Part shown: one piece after another, positions 16,717-25,505 of the stretch | Numbering within the stretch: position 1 is the stretch's first letter | How the letters are laid out: each line of letters begins with the position of its first letter | From: CAVQWH01 sp963718685 | Lineage (GTDB): Bacteria > Patescibacteriota > Saccharimonadia > Saccharimonadales > Saccharimonadaceae | Length of the DNA stretch: 64,000 bases | Assembly: GCA_963718685.1 (NCBI GenBank) | Contig: OY970356.1 | Location: 682,001-746,000, forward strand | Direction: 5' to 3' | Position numbers and translations under genes: made by a program | Notes under the pieces: model-generated | Seen by the model: only the letters and a program-made list of their open reading frames with translations | Databases searched by the model: none | What the model was told of the DNA's origin: nothing

Positions 16717-17429
16717 CAGCTTCTCTCCTTGCCAGCAAGTTTCAAAAAGGCCTTTTCTACATCTTTTACTTTTAGTTCATGAAGCAATACAGACTTTTCC
16801 CCTTGCCATAACACCTTGCCGTCTCTTAGTAAAAGTAGATTTTGACAGCGCTCGGCTTCATCCATAACATGGCTTGAAACCAACAAAGTTCTGCCAGAAT
16901 CGGCTATTTTTTGGAATAACCTCCAAAGACTATTGCGCAGAATCGGATCCAAACCGACCGTCGGCTCATCAAGGACTAAAAGCTCCGGATCGCCCAGTAA
17001 GGCCACTGCTAAAGAAACGCGCGCACTTTGGCCGCCCGATAGTGTAGAAACTAGCTGATTCGACTGAGCATCTAAATCAACTTCCTGAATAATTTTTTTA
17101 ACCTGCTGGCGAGAAGCGCTAACCAGAGTGGCAAAATATCGTAAATTTTGTTCGACAGTTAAGTCGTTATATACACTGGTTTGTTGCGAAACATAGCCTA
17201 GTTTAGGGCGTAGCTCCTTGATGCCGGCCTTCTTGCCTAAAACCACTACTCTTCCACCCACTTGTTGCATGCCTAAAATCACTCGCATCAAAGTGGTTTT
17301 GCCGGCTCCGCTTGGCCCGATCAGCCCAGTTACTACGCCTTGCTCAATTTCAGCGTTTAAATTATCAAGAATCTTACGACCGCGTTTTTCTAAAGTTATG
17401 CCTGCAACTTCAATGGCTGATGGTTTCAT
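16716..17429 (-). CDS. ABC transporter ATP-binding protein (ABC-2 exporter partner)
   Basis: A 237-residue nucleotide-binding domain: Walker A GPSGAGKTT, Q-loop VSQQTSVYNDL, signature LSGGQSARV, Walker B LLVLDEPTVGLD and the H-loop (VSSHVMDEAERC). It resembles the ATPases of ABC-2 drug exporters. It powers the adjoining permease. A TG plus TATTAT box lies just before the ATG, and tRNA-Ser(GGA) lies upstream on the same strand. Confidence 0.94.
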   Translation of the reverse strand: MKPSAIEVAGITLEKRGRKILDNLNAEIEQGVVTGLIGPSGAGKTTLMRVILGMQQVGGRVVVLGKKAGIKELRPKLGYVSQQTSVYNDLTVEQNLRYFATLVSASRQQVKKIIQEVDLDAQSNQLVSTLSGGQSARVSLAVALLGDPELLVLDEPTVGLDPILRNSLWRLFQKIADSGRTLLVSSHVMDEAERCQNLLLLRDGKVLWQGEKSVLLHELKVKDVEKAFLKLAGKERS

Positions 17430-17455
17430 TATTTATAATAATAACACTTTTAAGA

Positions 17456-17498
17456 TTCTGGCGGACTCGTCCGCCGTAGTCGAGCTTCAGCGAGACGA
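17456..17498. repeat. Short palindromic remnant after tRNA-Ser(GGA)
   Basis: Immediately after the tRNA's CCA (minus strand) comes a GC-rich stretch with the hairpin GGCGGAC/GTCCGCC at about 17460-17475. Similar GGCGGAC palindromes occur inside the tRNA-Arg unit at about 14458-14478. There is no copy of the tRNA 3' end here, so it may be a degraded unit or simply a terminator. Confidence 0.4.
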
Positions 17499-17588
17499 TG
17501 GCGGAAGGAGAGGGATTCGAACCCTCGGTACGGTTGCCCGCACACACGCTTTCCAAGCGTGCCAATTAAACCACTCTTGCATCCTTCC
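17499..17588 (-). tRNA. tRNA-Ser(GGA)
   Basis: A 90-nt class II tRNA with encoded CCA. The acceptor stem is GGAAGGA/TCCTTCC. The anticodon stem CACGC/GCGTG encloses TTGGAAA, giving anticodon GGA (reads UCC/UCU). The T-arm is AGGGTTCGAATCCCT. Confidence 0.96.
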
Positions 17589-17723
17589 GCGTCATTTAGA
17601 GTTTAATACATCTTTATATTGCTGTCGAAAAAGCCTTTTACCCTCAGTCTTTTTAAGAAATTTCTCTCTTCTTATAGCATCAGATTTATTTTAAACATAG
17701 TACATAACTTCAACCCATGGCAT

Positions 17724-17754
17724 GTCGCCATGACATGCACTCGGCCACCTCTCC
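17724..17754 (-). pseudogene. 5' fragment of a tRNA-Ser gene
   Basis: On the minus strand the first 17 nt of a serine tRNA (GGAGAGGTGGCCGAGTG) are followed at once by an unrelated hairpin, GCATGTC/GACATGC. No anticodon arm or T-arm follows. It appears to be a truncated tRNA gene. It lies in the 290-base gap between tRNA-Ser(GGA) and the MacB-type exporter. Confidence 0.6.
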
Positions 17755-17810
17755 ACACCTAAAATTATTATAACCCACAAGGTAGTTGTTATTTACACCT
17801 TAAAATCCTG

Positions 17811-17867
17811 TTGCACCAAGCATTGAAAGCTATTTATAATAGTATTAAATAACTTTTTTAAATAGCT
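17811..17867 (+). promoter_or_regulatory. Promoter and inverted repeat upstream of the MacB-type operon
   Basis: TTGCAC (17811-17816) and TATAAT (17835-17840) are separated by 18 nt, giving a good sigma-70 promoter with an expected start near 17847. A perfect 9-bp inverted repeat, AGCTATTTA (17828-17836) and TAAATAGCT (17859-17867), overlaps the -10 box and extends past the start site. That is a plausible operator, or alternatively a 5' hairpin. Confidence 0.55.
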
Positions 17868-17876
17868 CTTTTTAAT

Positions 17877-18656
17877 ATGTCAAACGCCACAACTCCAGTC
17901 ATACAACTACATAACTTGACCAAACAATTTGGTCACGCCGATACCGCCATTATGGCGCTTAATAACGTGGATCTTACGATAGATAAAGGCGAGTTCGTGG
18001 CAATCATGGGCCCAAGCGGCTGCGGCAAAACCACACTACTAAATATTTTAGGCTTACTAGATTCACCTTCTGCTGGCAATTATCAACTGGACGGCAAATC
18101 AGTTGCCGACTTAAGCCACCAGGAAAGGGCGAAAATTCGTAGCCAACAAATCGGTTTTATTTTTCAAAGTTTTAATCTGCTAGGCCGCAGTACAGTTATT
18201 GAAAACGTGGCTTTGCCGCTTACTTATAATGGCTCGCCCCAAACTAAAAGGCTTAAGCGAGCCAGCAAGATGTTAGCTTTGTTCCACTTGCAAGAGAGAG
18301 AATACTATATGCCCTATCAACTTTCAGGCGGCCAGCTGCAGCGTGTGGCAATTGCTCGAGCCTTAGTCAACCAGCCGTCTATAATCTTGGCAGACGAACC
18401 AACTGGCAACTTAGATTCAAAATCAAGCGAAATCATCATGGAAGAATTGAGTTATGTTCACCAACGCGGTAACACAATAATCATGGTGACTCATAATCCT
18501 GAGCTAACAAGTTATGCAGACCGCATCATACACATACTAGACGGACAAATCGACAAAGACAGCAAGCAAGTAGAACCTGAAATTGATAAAAGCGCCAAGA
18601 AGCCTTTGGGCAAATCGGGAAAGAAAAAATCTTCTAAAAAAGTAAAGGTGAGTTAA
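17877..18656 (+). CDS. MacB/LolD-type ABC transporter ATP-binding protein
   Basis: A 259-residue nucleotide-binding protein: Walker A GPSGCGKTT, signature LSGGQLQRV, Walker B ILADEPTGNLDS and the H-loop VTHNPE. The order and the FQSFNLLGRSTVIENVALPL segment are typical of the MacB/LolD/FtsE group. A Lys/Ser-rich tail of about 40 residues is extra. The next gene encodes its permease and begins at the following base, so they form one mechanotransmission-type exporter. Confidence 0.94.
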   Translation: MSNATTPVIQLHNLTKQFGHADTAIMALNNVDLTIDKGEFVAIMGPSGCGKTTLLNILGLLDSPSAGNYQLDGKSVADLSHQERAKIRSQQIGFIFQSFNLLGRSTVIENVALPLTYNGSPQTKRLKRASKMLALFHLQEREYYMPYQLSGGQLQRVAIARALVNQPSIILADEPTGNLDSKSSEIIMEELSYVHQRGNTIIMVTHNPELTSYADRIIHILDGQIDKDSKQVEPEIDKSAKKPLGKSGKKKSSKKVKVS

Positions 18657-19880
18657 ATGTTAAAAACCCATATAAAACTTGCCTTAGCTGCCCTAAACAG
18701 TAATCGGACCCGTACGGTATTAACCACTCTGGGTGTAATTATCGGAGTAGCATCAATAACTTTTGTGTTAGCAGTTGGCGGCGGCGCGCAAAATACCGTG
18801 TCCCAGCAAGTTAGTAAGTTGGACGATAATATTATACTAGTCCGGCCAGGCCAGGGTCACTCAACTTTTGATAGGCGTACTTTAGACTACAGCCCTCTTT
18901 ATTCTTACGCTACTACTACTTTAACTGAAGATGATGCCAACCAAGTTAGCCGTGTCCCTGGAGTCAAAGCCGTAGCTCCGTTGATGCTGATAAATGGCAG
19001 CGTGCGTCACAATCACCAAACCGCAGGCGACACGCCCGTTGTAGCAACCACGCCGGACCTATCTAAAATTTTAAATCTCAACATCGGCGCCGGGCAATTT
19101 TTAGACGGCACCACGGAAGACAGCACAGCGGTTATCGGCCAGCAGTTGGCAGTCGACTTATATGGCACGGACCAGCCGCTAGGCGAACAACTGAAAATCC
19201 GCGGACGTACCCACACTATCATAGGAGTAATGAATGACGTTACTACGCCAACTGGTATCAATGGCGTTGACCTGAACCATAGCGTAGTAGTCAGCCTTAA
19301 TGACGGAAAGACCTTCAATCAAGGCTTAGCTCAAGTGCAGCAAATCAACGTAGCGGCTAAAAACCCCAAGCAAATTCCCGAACTGGTAGATAGAATTCAC
19401 AAAACCATCCTGCAAAACCACCAAGGCGAAGAAGACTTTACGGTTATACGCGGCGGCCAAGCCAGCAGTATCTCCGAACAGTTTTATCACCTGGTTGTCG
19501 TGGTAACCGCCATAGTGGCCGCAATTTCGCTGGTAGTTGGCGGCATCGGTATTATGAATATTATGCTAGTCGGCGTAACCGAACGTACCCGCGAAATCGG
19601 CATTCGCAAATCCTTAGGCGCCAGCCACAAACAAATTTGGCTTCAGTTCTTAATAGAAGCAGTTATTGTCAGCCTTAGTGGCGGCGTGATTGGCTTGTTC
19701 ATCGCTTACTTCACAATCTTTGCTTTGGGCAATTTAATACCTTTTGTGCCTGTAATAAATCTGGAGATTATTTTGCTCAGCATTGGCCTGCCGCTCATAA
19801 TAGGCGTAATTTTTGGTTTGTTCCCTGCCATAAGCGCCGCTCGCAAAGACCCGATAGAAGCCCTGCGCCAACGCGATTAG
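18657..19880 (+). CDS. MacB-type ABC transporter permease
   Basis: A 407-residue permease with one N-terminal TM helix (TRTVLTTLGVIIGVASITFV), a MacB periplasmic core domain of about 230 residues, and three C-terminal TM helices. The FtsX-like segment VGVTERTREIGIRKSLGA lies between the second and third TM, and the C-terminus RKDPIEALRQ is a family hallmark. It couples ATP use to a periplasmic event, such as export of peptides or lipoproteins. Its substrate is unknown; the following gene encodes a secreted prepilin-like protein. Confidence 0.93.
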   Translation: MLKTHIKLALAALNSNRTRTVLTTLGVIIGVASITFVLAVGGGAQNTVSQQVSKLDDNIILVRPGQGHSTFDRRTLDYSPLYSYATTTLTEDDANQVSRVPGVKAVAPLMLINGSVRHNHQTAGDTPVVATTPDLSKILNLNIGAGQFLDGTTEDSTAVIGQQLAVDLYGTDQPLGEQLKIRGRTHTIIGVMNDVTTPTGINGVDLNHSVVVSLNDGKTFNQGLAQVQQINVAAKNPKQIPELVDRIHKTILQNHQGEEDFTVIRGGQASSISEQFYHLVVVVTAIVAAISLVVGGIGIMNIMLVGVTERTREIGIRKSLGASHKQIWLQFLIEAVIVSLSGGVIGLFIAYFTIFALGNLIPFVPVINLEIILLSIGLPLIIGVIFGLFPAISAARKDPIEALRQRD

Positions 19881-19927
19881 CCATATTATTGCGCTTATGC
19901 CACTTTTGCTCTAAGATTAAAGTAATC

Positions 19928-21712
19928 ATGAAGAAGTTTATAAAAGCTTTGTTAAAGTTAAGCAGTTCTTCTAAAGCTTTTGCTCTGCCCACAGTAGTTA
20001 TCACCGCTACCGTCTTGATGATTACCGGAGTTTCAGTGGCGCAAACGGTAGTCTCTATTTCTACTAACCTGCGCGGCCAAAGCTACAATCACTTGGCAGA
20101 TGAAGCTGCCCAAGCAGCCGTGTCTTATGCCACGAGCTGCATTAATAAAAATGGCACTAGCAGTTACTGGACCAGTTCTCTCAAACCTAATACCGACTGC
20201 ACGGGTACAAATAACGGCGGCAGCCTCTACCTAAAAGATCAGGCGGCTGGTGGCGATAGCCCCCGCTACCGAGCAACTTTTGCTGTGTCTACGCCGGATG
20301 GCAGCGGCCGAGCTACGGCAGAAGGCACAGTAGAATTAGTCAATTCTACTGGTAGCGTTACTAAGACATGGACGTCGGACAAGGTGGTGGTAGTAAATGT
20401 CACAAGTTCTACACCAGCTGCCAAGTTATCAGTAGGTGGTGATGCAAGTTGTGCTTTAACTTCTGGCGGTGATGTGTATTGTGCTGGAAATAACAGTTAC
20501 GGTAGGCTTGGCAATAATAGCACGACCAATACTTCCACACCGGTACAATTCCAGTTGCCAGCTAATACTTATGCTACCAAGGTAATTGTCGGCGGCAACT
20601 ATAATACCGACCACATCTGTGCCTTAGTTTCTCAAGGTAATGTTTACTGTGCCGGGAATAATTTCTCTGGCGCACTGGGCAACGGCAATACAACCACCCA
20701 GTATACGCCGGTAAAGTTTCAGCTGCCGGCAGGAGCTTACGCTACAGACGTAAGTATAAGTCCTACTAGTGGTCCCGGCAACCACTACTCTGTCTGTGCG
20801 CTAACATCCCCTGGAAATGTGTACTGTGCCGGAGATAATGATTATGGGCAACTTGGTAATGGTAATACAACCGATCAACATACGCCAGTAAAGTTTCAGC
20901 TGCCGGCTAGTACTTATGCTAAGAAAATAGCTGTTAGTTCGGGAAATACTTGCGCTTTAACGACTGTTGGTAGTGTGTATTGTGCAGGAATAAATAATAA
21001 CGGCGAACTGGGCAACGGTACACACTGTCAGACAGGTTGCGCTAACGCTTCCACTCCGGTCAAATTCCAGATTCCAGCTGGCACTTATGCTACAGACGTG
21101 GCGAAGCTTGGCAGTAGTAACACATGTGCTCTACTATCAAATGGCGAAGTATATTGTGCTGGTTTTAATTATTATGGCACATTAGGTAATGGTAATACAA
21201 CCGATCAATATACCCCGGTCAAGTTTCAGTTACCAGCCAGTACTTATGGTAGTAAGCTTCTGAATAGCAGCACCTCTACTTCGTTCACGTGTGTTTTAAC
21301 GACTGGCGGTGATATATATTGTGCTGGATATAATATCGGAGGCCAATTTGGCAATGGTACTACGACTACTTCTTCTACGCCGACTAGATTCCAATTACCA
21401 TCTGGGGCTTATGCGATGGACGCATCAATTAGCACTGCCACTATATGCACCTTTATAGCAAGTGGCGATGTGTATTGCGCCGGCAGTAACACTGGTAACG
21501 GCGCTGCGCCTAGTTCATCTACGCCAGTAAAGTTTCAGCTGCCGTCTGGAGCTTACGCCACAGACGTAGAGTCCGCATCCGACGCTAATTCATATAGCTG
21601 TGCTCTGGTTTCTAGCGGTGATATATATTGTGCCGGTAATAACTTCGTCGGACAATTCGGCAATGGTACTACAACTGCCTCATCTACTCCGACCAAATCC
21701 CAGTTGCCTTAA
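19928..21712 (+). CDS. Prepilin-like protein with RCC1-type beta-propeller repeats
   Basis: About 594 residues. The N-terminus has a basic segment and a hydrophobic helix (FALPTVVITATVLMITGVSV) like PilX/type II secretion minor pilins, though a canonical GFxxxE site is not seen. From about residue 165 on, roughly eight repeats of about 50 residues contain the RCC1 pattern: CALTSGGDVYCAG, then N-x-x-G-x-LGNG, then TPVKFQLP. Together they should close into a seven- or eight-bladed propeller exposed outside the cell. Each repeat has a Cys pair that could form a disulphide. ATG 19928 is chosen over 19889 because it removes a non-signal extension. A surface adhesin is a reasonable guess. Confidence 0.82.
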   Translation: MKKFIKALLKLSSSSKAFALPTVVITATVLMITGVSVAQTVVSISTNLRGQSYNHLADEAAQAAVSYATSCINKNGTSSYWTSSLKPNTDCTGTNNGGSLYLKDQAAGGDSPRYRATFAVSTPDGSGRATAEGTVELVNSTGSVTKTWTSDKVVVVNVTSSTPAAKLSVGGDASCALTSGGDVYCAGNNSYGRLGNNSTTNTSTPVQFQLPANTYATKVIVGGNYNTDHICALVSQGNVYCAGNNFSGALGNGNTTTQYTPVKFQLPAGAYATDVSISPTSGPGNHYSVCALTSPGNVYCAGDNDYGQLGNGNTTDQHTPVKFQLPASTYAKKIAVSSGNTCALTTVGSVYCAGINNNGELGNGTHCQTGCANASTPVKFQIPAGTYATDVAKLGSSNTCALLSNGEVYCAGFNYYGTLGNGNTTDQYTPVKFQLPASTYGSKLLNSSTSTSFTCVLTTGGDIYCAGYNIGGQFGNGTTTTSSTPTRFQLPSGAYAMDASISTATICTFIASGDVYCAGSNTGNGAAPSSSTPVKFQLPSGAYATDVESASDANSYSCALVSSGDIYCAGNNFVGQFGNGTTTASSTPTKSQLP

Positions 21713-21725
21713 TCTAGTTAAAATT

Positions 21726-22757
21726 TTACTTTTTCAACTCAGTTTTTAGTTTCTCAAGTACTTCAACTTGTGTAGGATCAACTCCATTTAATATTGCTAA
21801 GTAAATGCTCACAAAATCTGCCAAGATGCTGCCTAGCAGCATCTGTTTTATCACGCTATCGCCCTTTAGCTCCACTGTGATGGGGCTAGGCCAGCGTCCG
21901 CTTAAAAGCTTTTCAGAAATATCAAAGCGCTTTAATATGCGCGGATTTTCAAAACCCGAAATTAGGTTGAATATGACAAACGGCTTTTCAACCGGATGGC
22001 TGACCCATCCCATAATTTCGTTATGATTGAATTCGGAAAAATAATTATAAAAAGCTACATTCTTGGAGTTTTCATTGAAGCTGATTTTCCATTTATAGGC
22101 CACTGGCGCCATTAAAGGCCCAGCATAAATAACTGGCGTTTTGCCTGCGGATTTTAAGGCTAATTGTTTGGCGAGATTACTTTGGCTTGGAACTTCAGGC
22201 AGCCAGTTTTCTACCTCGCTTTGCAGCCAATCGGCTAGCTCGGATACTTCAGCAAGTTTACCTTTTACTAACCTGTAATCTTCTAATATGCGAAGCAAGC
22301 CGCACATATTGTTAATAAGCGCCATACGCGGCTGTAAGCCCCCAGGCAAAGCTACTAACGGATAGTTCTTGGCTTTGGCGATTTCAGCCAGCTTACCACC
22401 GGAAGTAACTACAGTAATCTTGGCTTTCTTAGCCTCAGCATCCTCTAAAGCTGCCAAAACCTCTTCGGTATTACCAGAATAACTGCTTATTATCACCAAG
22501 CTTTCTTCGTTAACAAGCTTAGGCAGTTTATAGTCGCGGATGATTTCAAAGGGTGTATTTAAATCCAGCCAGTTTTTAACTAATCCTGCAGCTAAAGCTG
22601 AGCCGCCCATGCCCGCTACAATAACATTTGATACTTTACCCTCTTTAACCTCGCCTTCAAGTTCGGCGCTGAATTTTACCTGCTCCGCTTCAGCCGCCGC
22701 TACCGACAAAGCATCTTTGCTGTCCTTTTCCTGTATTACGTTTAAATCATCGAGCAT
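21726..22757 (-). CDS. Bifunctional phosphoglucose/phosphomannose isomerase
   Basis: A 343-residue SIS-domain isomerase. Two SIS folds are visible, with GMGGSALAAGL and the phosphate-binding SSYSGNTEE in the first, and FNHNEIMGW holding the catalytic His/Glu region in the second. The family interconverts fructose-6-P with glucose-6-P or mannose-6-P. Together with the phosphomannomutase at 26.2 kb it would feed sugar-nucleotide synthesis. AAGGAAAAA precedes the ATG. Confidence 0.9.
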   Translation of the reverse strand: MLDDLNVIQEKDSKDALSVAAAEAEQVKFSAELEGEVKEGKVSNVIVAGMGGSALAAGLVKNWLDLNTPFEIIRDYKLPKLVNEESLVIISSYSGNTEEVLAALEDAEAKKAKITVVTSGGKLAEIAKAKNYPLVALPGGLQPRMALINNMCGLLRILEDYRLVKGKLAEVSELADWLQSEVENWLPEVPSQSNLAKQLALKSAGKTPVIYAGPLMAPVAYKWKISFNENSKNVAFYNYFSEFNHNEIMGWVSHPVEKPFVIFNLISGFENPRILKRFDISEKLLSGRWPSPITVELKGDSVIKQMLLGSILADFVSIYLAILNGVDPTQVEVLEKLKTELKK

Positions 22758-22842
22758 ATTTTTCCTTGTCTATTCACAATATTTATATTACTATGCTACA
22801 GTATTACATAAGAAGTATAAACATTTACTAAAAGGGGTGGGC

Positions 22843-23328
22843 ATGGACATTCAATCAACACAGCAGCAGCAACCAGTCAGCGACGATAATGAACTTGCTA
22901 AAGTTTTAGCTGGCGTGGACGATAAAACTGCTTCCGATGATAATAAGCAAGCTGATGACTCTTCATCAGCTAATCAAGACCAAGCTAGCCAGCAGCCTGA
23001 CCCACAAGCTACGGTTCCGCCCTTAACCGGCAGCGTAGATTTAGAGCCTATCAAGAAAGAAGCTATCGAAGAACTGCGACCACTGGTAGATAAGCTTAAC
23101 TTGCCAGCTGAAGAAAAGTTTGACATTTATTTGCTTATCATCCGCTCCACTGATGATCAAACGCTCATAGAGCCGGCTCACGAAACTGCAAAGAACATCG
23201 TCGATGAAACTCGTCGGGCTCAAGCTTTGCTTGATATCATCAAAGAAATTGAATTCTTTTCTCACCCGCCACAACAAGTAGACTCTGGCGCTCCAACCTC
23301 TGAGATACCAGAGCCTCAAGCTTCGTAA
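22843..23328 (+). CDS. Hypothetical acidic protein
   Basis: A 161-residue protein with a Gln/Asp/Ser-rich disordered N-terminus (about 65 residues) and a helical C-terminal half (KKEAIEELRPLVDKLNLP and onward). It has no Cys, signal peptide or membrane segment, and I do not recognise it. AAAGGGGTGGGC just before the ATG is the ribosome site. The longer upstream reading frame starting at 22540 overlaps the isomerase on the other strand and is not used. Confidence 0.7.
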   Translation: MDIQSTQQQQPVSDDNELAKVLAGVDDKTASDDNKQADDSSSANQDQASQQPDPQATVPPLTGSVDLEPIKKEAIEELRPLVDKLNLPAEEKFDIYLLIIRSTDDQTLIEPAHETAKNIVDETRRAQALLDIIKEIEFFSHPPQQVDSGAPTSEIPEPQAS

Positions 23329-23345
23329 TTTAGGCAAGCTTAATT

Positions 23346-23376
23346 TAAAAACTCCCCTGTTCTAGGGGAGTTTTTA
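23346..23376. terminator. Bidirectional Rho-independent terminator
   Basis: A perfect stem, AAAAACTCCCC (23347-23357) with GGGGAGTTTTT (23365-23375), with T tracts on both strands. It separates the plus-strand hypothetical gene from groEL. Confidence 0.9.
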
Positions 23377-23393
23377 ATATAGAAGATACTAGC

Positions 23394-25046
23394 CTACATC
23401 ATTCCCATGCCGCCGGGCATGCCGCCGGCCGGAGGGGCTGCTGGAGCTTCCTTCTCAGGAATTTCTACTACCAAAGCGCCCATGGTCATAGCGGTAGCTG
23501 CGATTGAGACTGCGTTTTGAATAGCTTCTTTGGTAACCATCACTGGGTCAACTACACCGGCTGATTTAACGTCAACGACGCCGTCTTCAGGCTTGTTAAC
23601 GTTCACACCTTGTCCTGCCTTAGCGCTCTCAACTTTTGCAAGTAAAGCTTCTGCATTTAAGCCGGCATTTTGCATGATTTGACGGAATGGCTCATAAAGA
23701 GCAGCCTTAAGCACGCTATAGCCAGCCGCTTTTGAGTCATCACCTTTAATCTTAAGGTTTTTCGCTAAGTTAATTAAGGTAACACCGCCGCCAGGCACGA
23801 TACCTTCTGCCAACGCCGCTTTCACCGCTGCAACAGCGTCATCAACGCGGAATTTCTTTTCTTCAATCTCGGTTTCAGTAGCGCCGCCTACTTTAATTAC
23901 CGCCACTTTGCCACCCAGGGCTGCAGCACGCTTTTCCAGTTGTTCTTTATCGTACTCGCTGCTGGCATTTTCAGCTTGAGTATGAATTTGGGCAATGCGA
24001 TTTTTAACATCAGCTACCGAGCCGGCACCCTCGATAATCGTCGTGTTATCTTTATCGACAATTATCTTCCTAGCCGCACCAGCAACATCGAGGTCGACAT
24101 TTTCAAATGTCATTCCTTGATCTTCACTAATGACTGTTGCGCCAGTTAGCACGGCAATATCTTGCAAAATATCTTTGCGGCGATCGCCAAATGCCGGAGC
24201 TTTCACTGCAACAGTGTTGAAGCTACCCTTGAGTTTGTTTAAAATCAGAACGCCAAGTGCTTCGCCTTCTACGTCGTCAGCAATCAGCACTACATCTTTC
24301 TTGCCAGCTTGAGCTAGTTTTTCAAGCACGGGCAGGAACTCCTGCACACTGGAAATCTTTTTATCGGTAATAATAACCGCAGGTTTTTCATAAACCGCTT
24401 CCATGCGGGTAGTATCGGTAGCCATATAAGGGCTGACAAAGCCGCGGTCAAACGTAAAGCCTTCTACTACTTCCGACTCCATTTCCAAGGCCTGGCCTTC
24501 TTCTACGGTTACTACGCCGTCTTTACCGACCTTTTCAATTACTCCAGCAATCAGTTTGCCAATAGAATTGTCGCCGGCAGCAATGGTAGCAACTTCAGAC
24601 ACACGATTTTTCTTGCCATCAACACCTTCGGATAGTTTTGTTAAGTTAGCCAAAACTTCTGCGCCGGCCGCCTCTACGCCCTTTCGCAATTCCATTGGAT
24701 TATGGCCGGCAGCTATAAGACGGTTGGCTTCGTTTAAAATATTGTAGGTGAGAACAGTCACAGTGGTTGTGCCGTCGCCGGCTGCTTTATTCATTTTAGT
24801 AGCAGCTTGTTTAATTAGCTCGGCGCCCACTTTGTAGCCTAAAGTTTCGTCATCATCTTCCGGCAGGTCTACGCCTTCAGCCACGGTTACTCCGTCGTGA
24901 GTCACGGTTGGGTTGCCATAGCTCTTACTGATTACCACATTGCGGCCGCGTGGCCCCATAGTTACTTTCACGGCATCATAAAGCGCCTTGGCACCACCTA
25001 GTACTCGTTGGCGTGCGTCGTCATCATAAAAAACTTTCTTTGCCAT
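23394..25046 (-). CDS. groEL: Chaperonin GroEL
   Basis: A 550-residue 60-kDa chaperonin subunit forming the folding chamber with GroES. The equatorial ATP site (MGPRGRNVV, GDGTTTVTVL), the apical domain and the C-terminal tail (GGMPGGMGMM) are all present. It lies about 120 bases downstream of groES and is likely in the same heat-shock transcript, under CIRCE control. Confidence 0.98.
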   Translation of the reverse strand: MAKKVFYDDDARQRVLGGAKALYDAVKVTMGPRGRNVVISKSYGNPTVTHDGVTVAEGVDLPEDDDETLGYKVGAELIKQAATKMNKAAGDGTTTVTVLTYNILNEANRLIAAGHNPMELRKGVEAAGAEVLANLTKLSEGVDGKKNRVSEVATIAAGDNSIGKLIAGVIEKVGKDGVVTVEEGQALEMESEVVEGFTFDRGFVSPYMATDTTRMEAVYEKPAVIITDKKISSVQEFLPVLEKLAQAGKKDVVLIADDVEGEALGVLILNKLKGSFNTVAVKAPAFGDRRKDILQDIAVLTGATVISEDQGMTFENVDLDVAGAARKIIVDKDNTTIIEGAGSVADVKNRIAQIHTQAENASSEYDKEQLEKRAAALGGKVAVIKVGGATETEIEEKKFRVDDAVAAVKAALAEGIVPGGGVTLINLAKNLKIKGDDSKAAGYSVLKAALYEPFRQIMQNAGLNAEALLAKVESAKAGQGVNVNKPEDGVVDVKSAGVVDPVMVTKEAIQNAVSIAATAMTMGALVVEIPEKEAPAAPPAGGMPGGMGMM

Positions 25047-25166
25047 TAATTTTCTCCTTTAAAACTTACTGGCCGCTCAACTATTTTGCTCTGAACGTTT
25101 GCGTAGGCCGCTAGGCCGAGACTTAGTGAAGATAAAATGGTTGAAAAGGCCGTCATTTATTATTAC

Positions 25167-25430
25167 CTAAAGCGTTGCTAAAACGTCTTCTTCTTTAACA
25201 ATTAAATACTCTGCGCCGTCTAATTTCAGCTCAGTCGTACTATATTCTTTGTAAACTATCCGGTCGCCTTTTTTAATATTTTTAACTTCCGGCCCCACAG
25301 CTTCCACTTTGGCTACCACAGGTTTTTCTTTGGCGTTATCCGGTAAGTAAAGGCCGGAAGCGGTTTTACTGTCAACCTCTTCACGAACAGCCACTACTCG
25401 GTCAGCTAGCGGTTTTATAGGTACACTCAT
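25167..25430 (-). CDS. groES: Co-chaperonin GroES
   Basis: An 87-residue GroES lid protein. It has the N-terminal PLADRVVAVREE, the mobile loop (SKTASGLYLPDNAKEKP) that docks on GroEL, and the C-terminal YLIVKEEDVLATL. A strong AAGGAGG ribosome site lies at 25443-25449. Its promoter overlaps a CIRCE element. Confidence 0.98.
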   Translation of the reverse strand: MSVPIKPLADRVVAVREEVDSKTASGLYLPDNAKEKPVVAKVEAVGPEVKNIKKGDRIVYKEYSTTELKLDGAEYLIVKEEDVLATL

Positions 25431-25505
25431 AATAGTTATGAACCTCCTTTAAGTTACAGTCTTTTATCTTAAAACTTCCACGTCATATCGACATGATATG
25501 ATTTT

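Noticed and set aside
20400..21700. DNA tandem repeat or CRISPR-like array
   Set aside because: The roughly 150-base periodicity is the coding sequence of RCC1-type protein repeats, in frame throughout and diverged at third positions. No short identical repeats with unique spacers exist in the window.
22540..23328. A 262-codon gene starting at 22540
   Set aside because: Its first 100 codons are antisense to the sugar-phosphate isomerase; the ribosome site and ATG at 22843 define the real gene.
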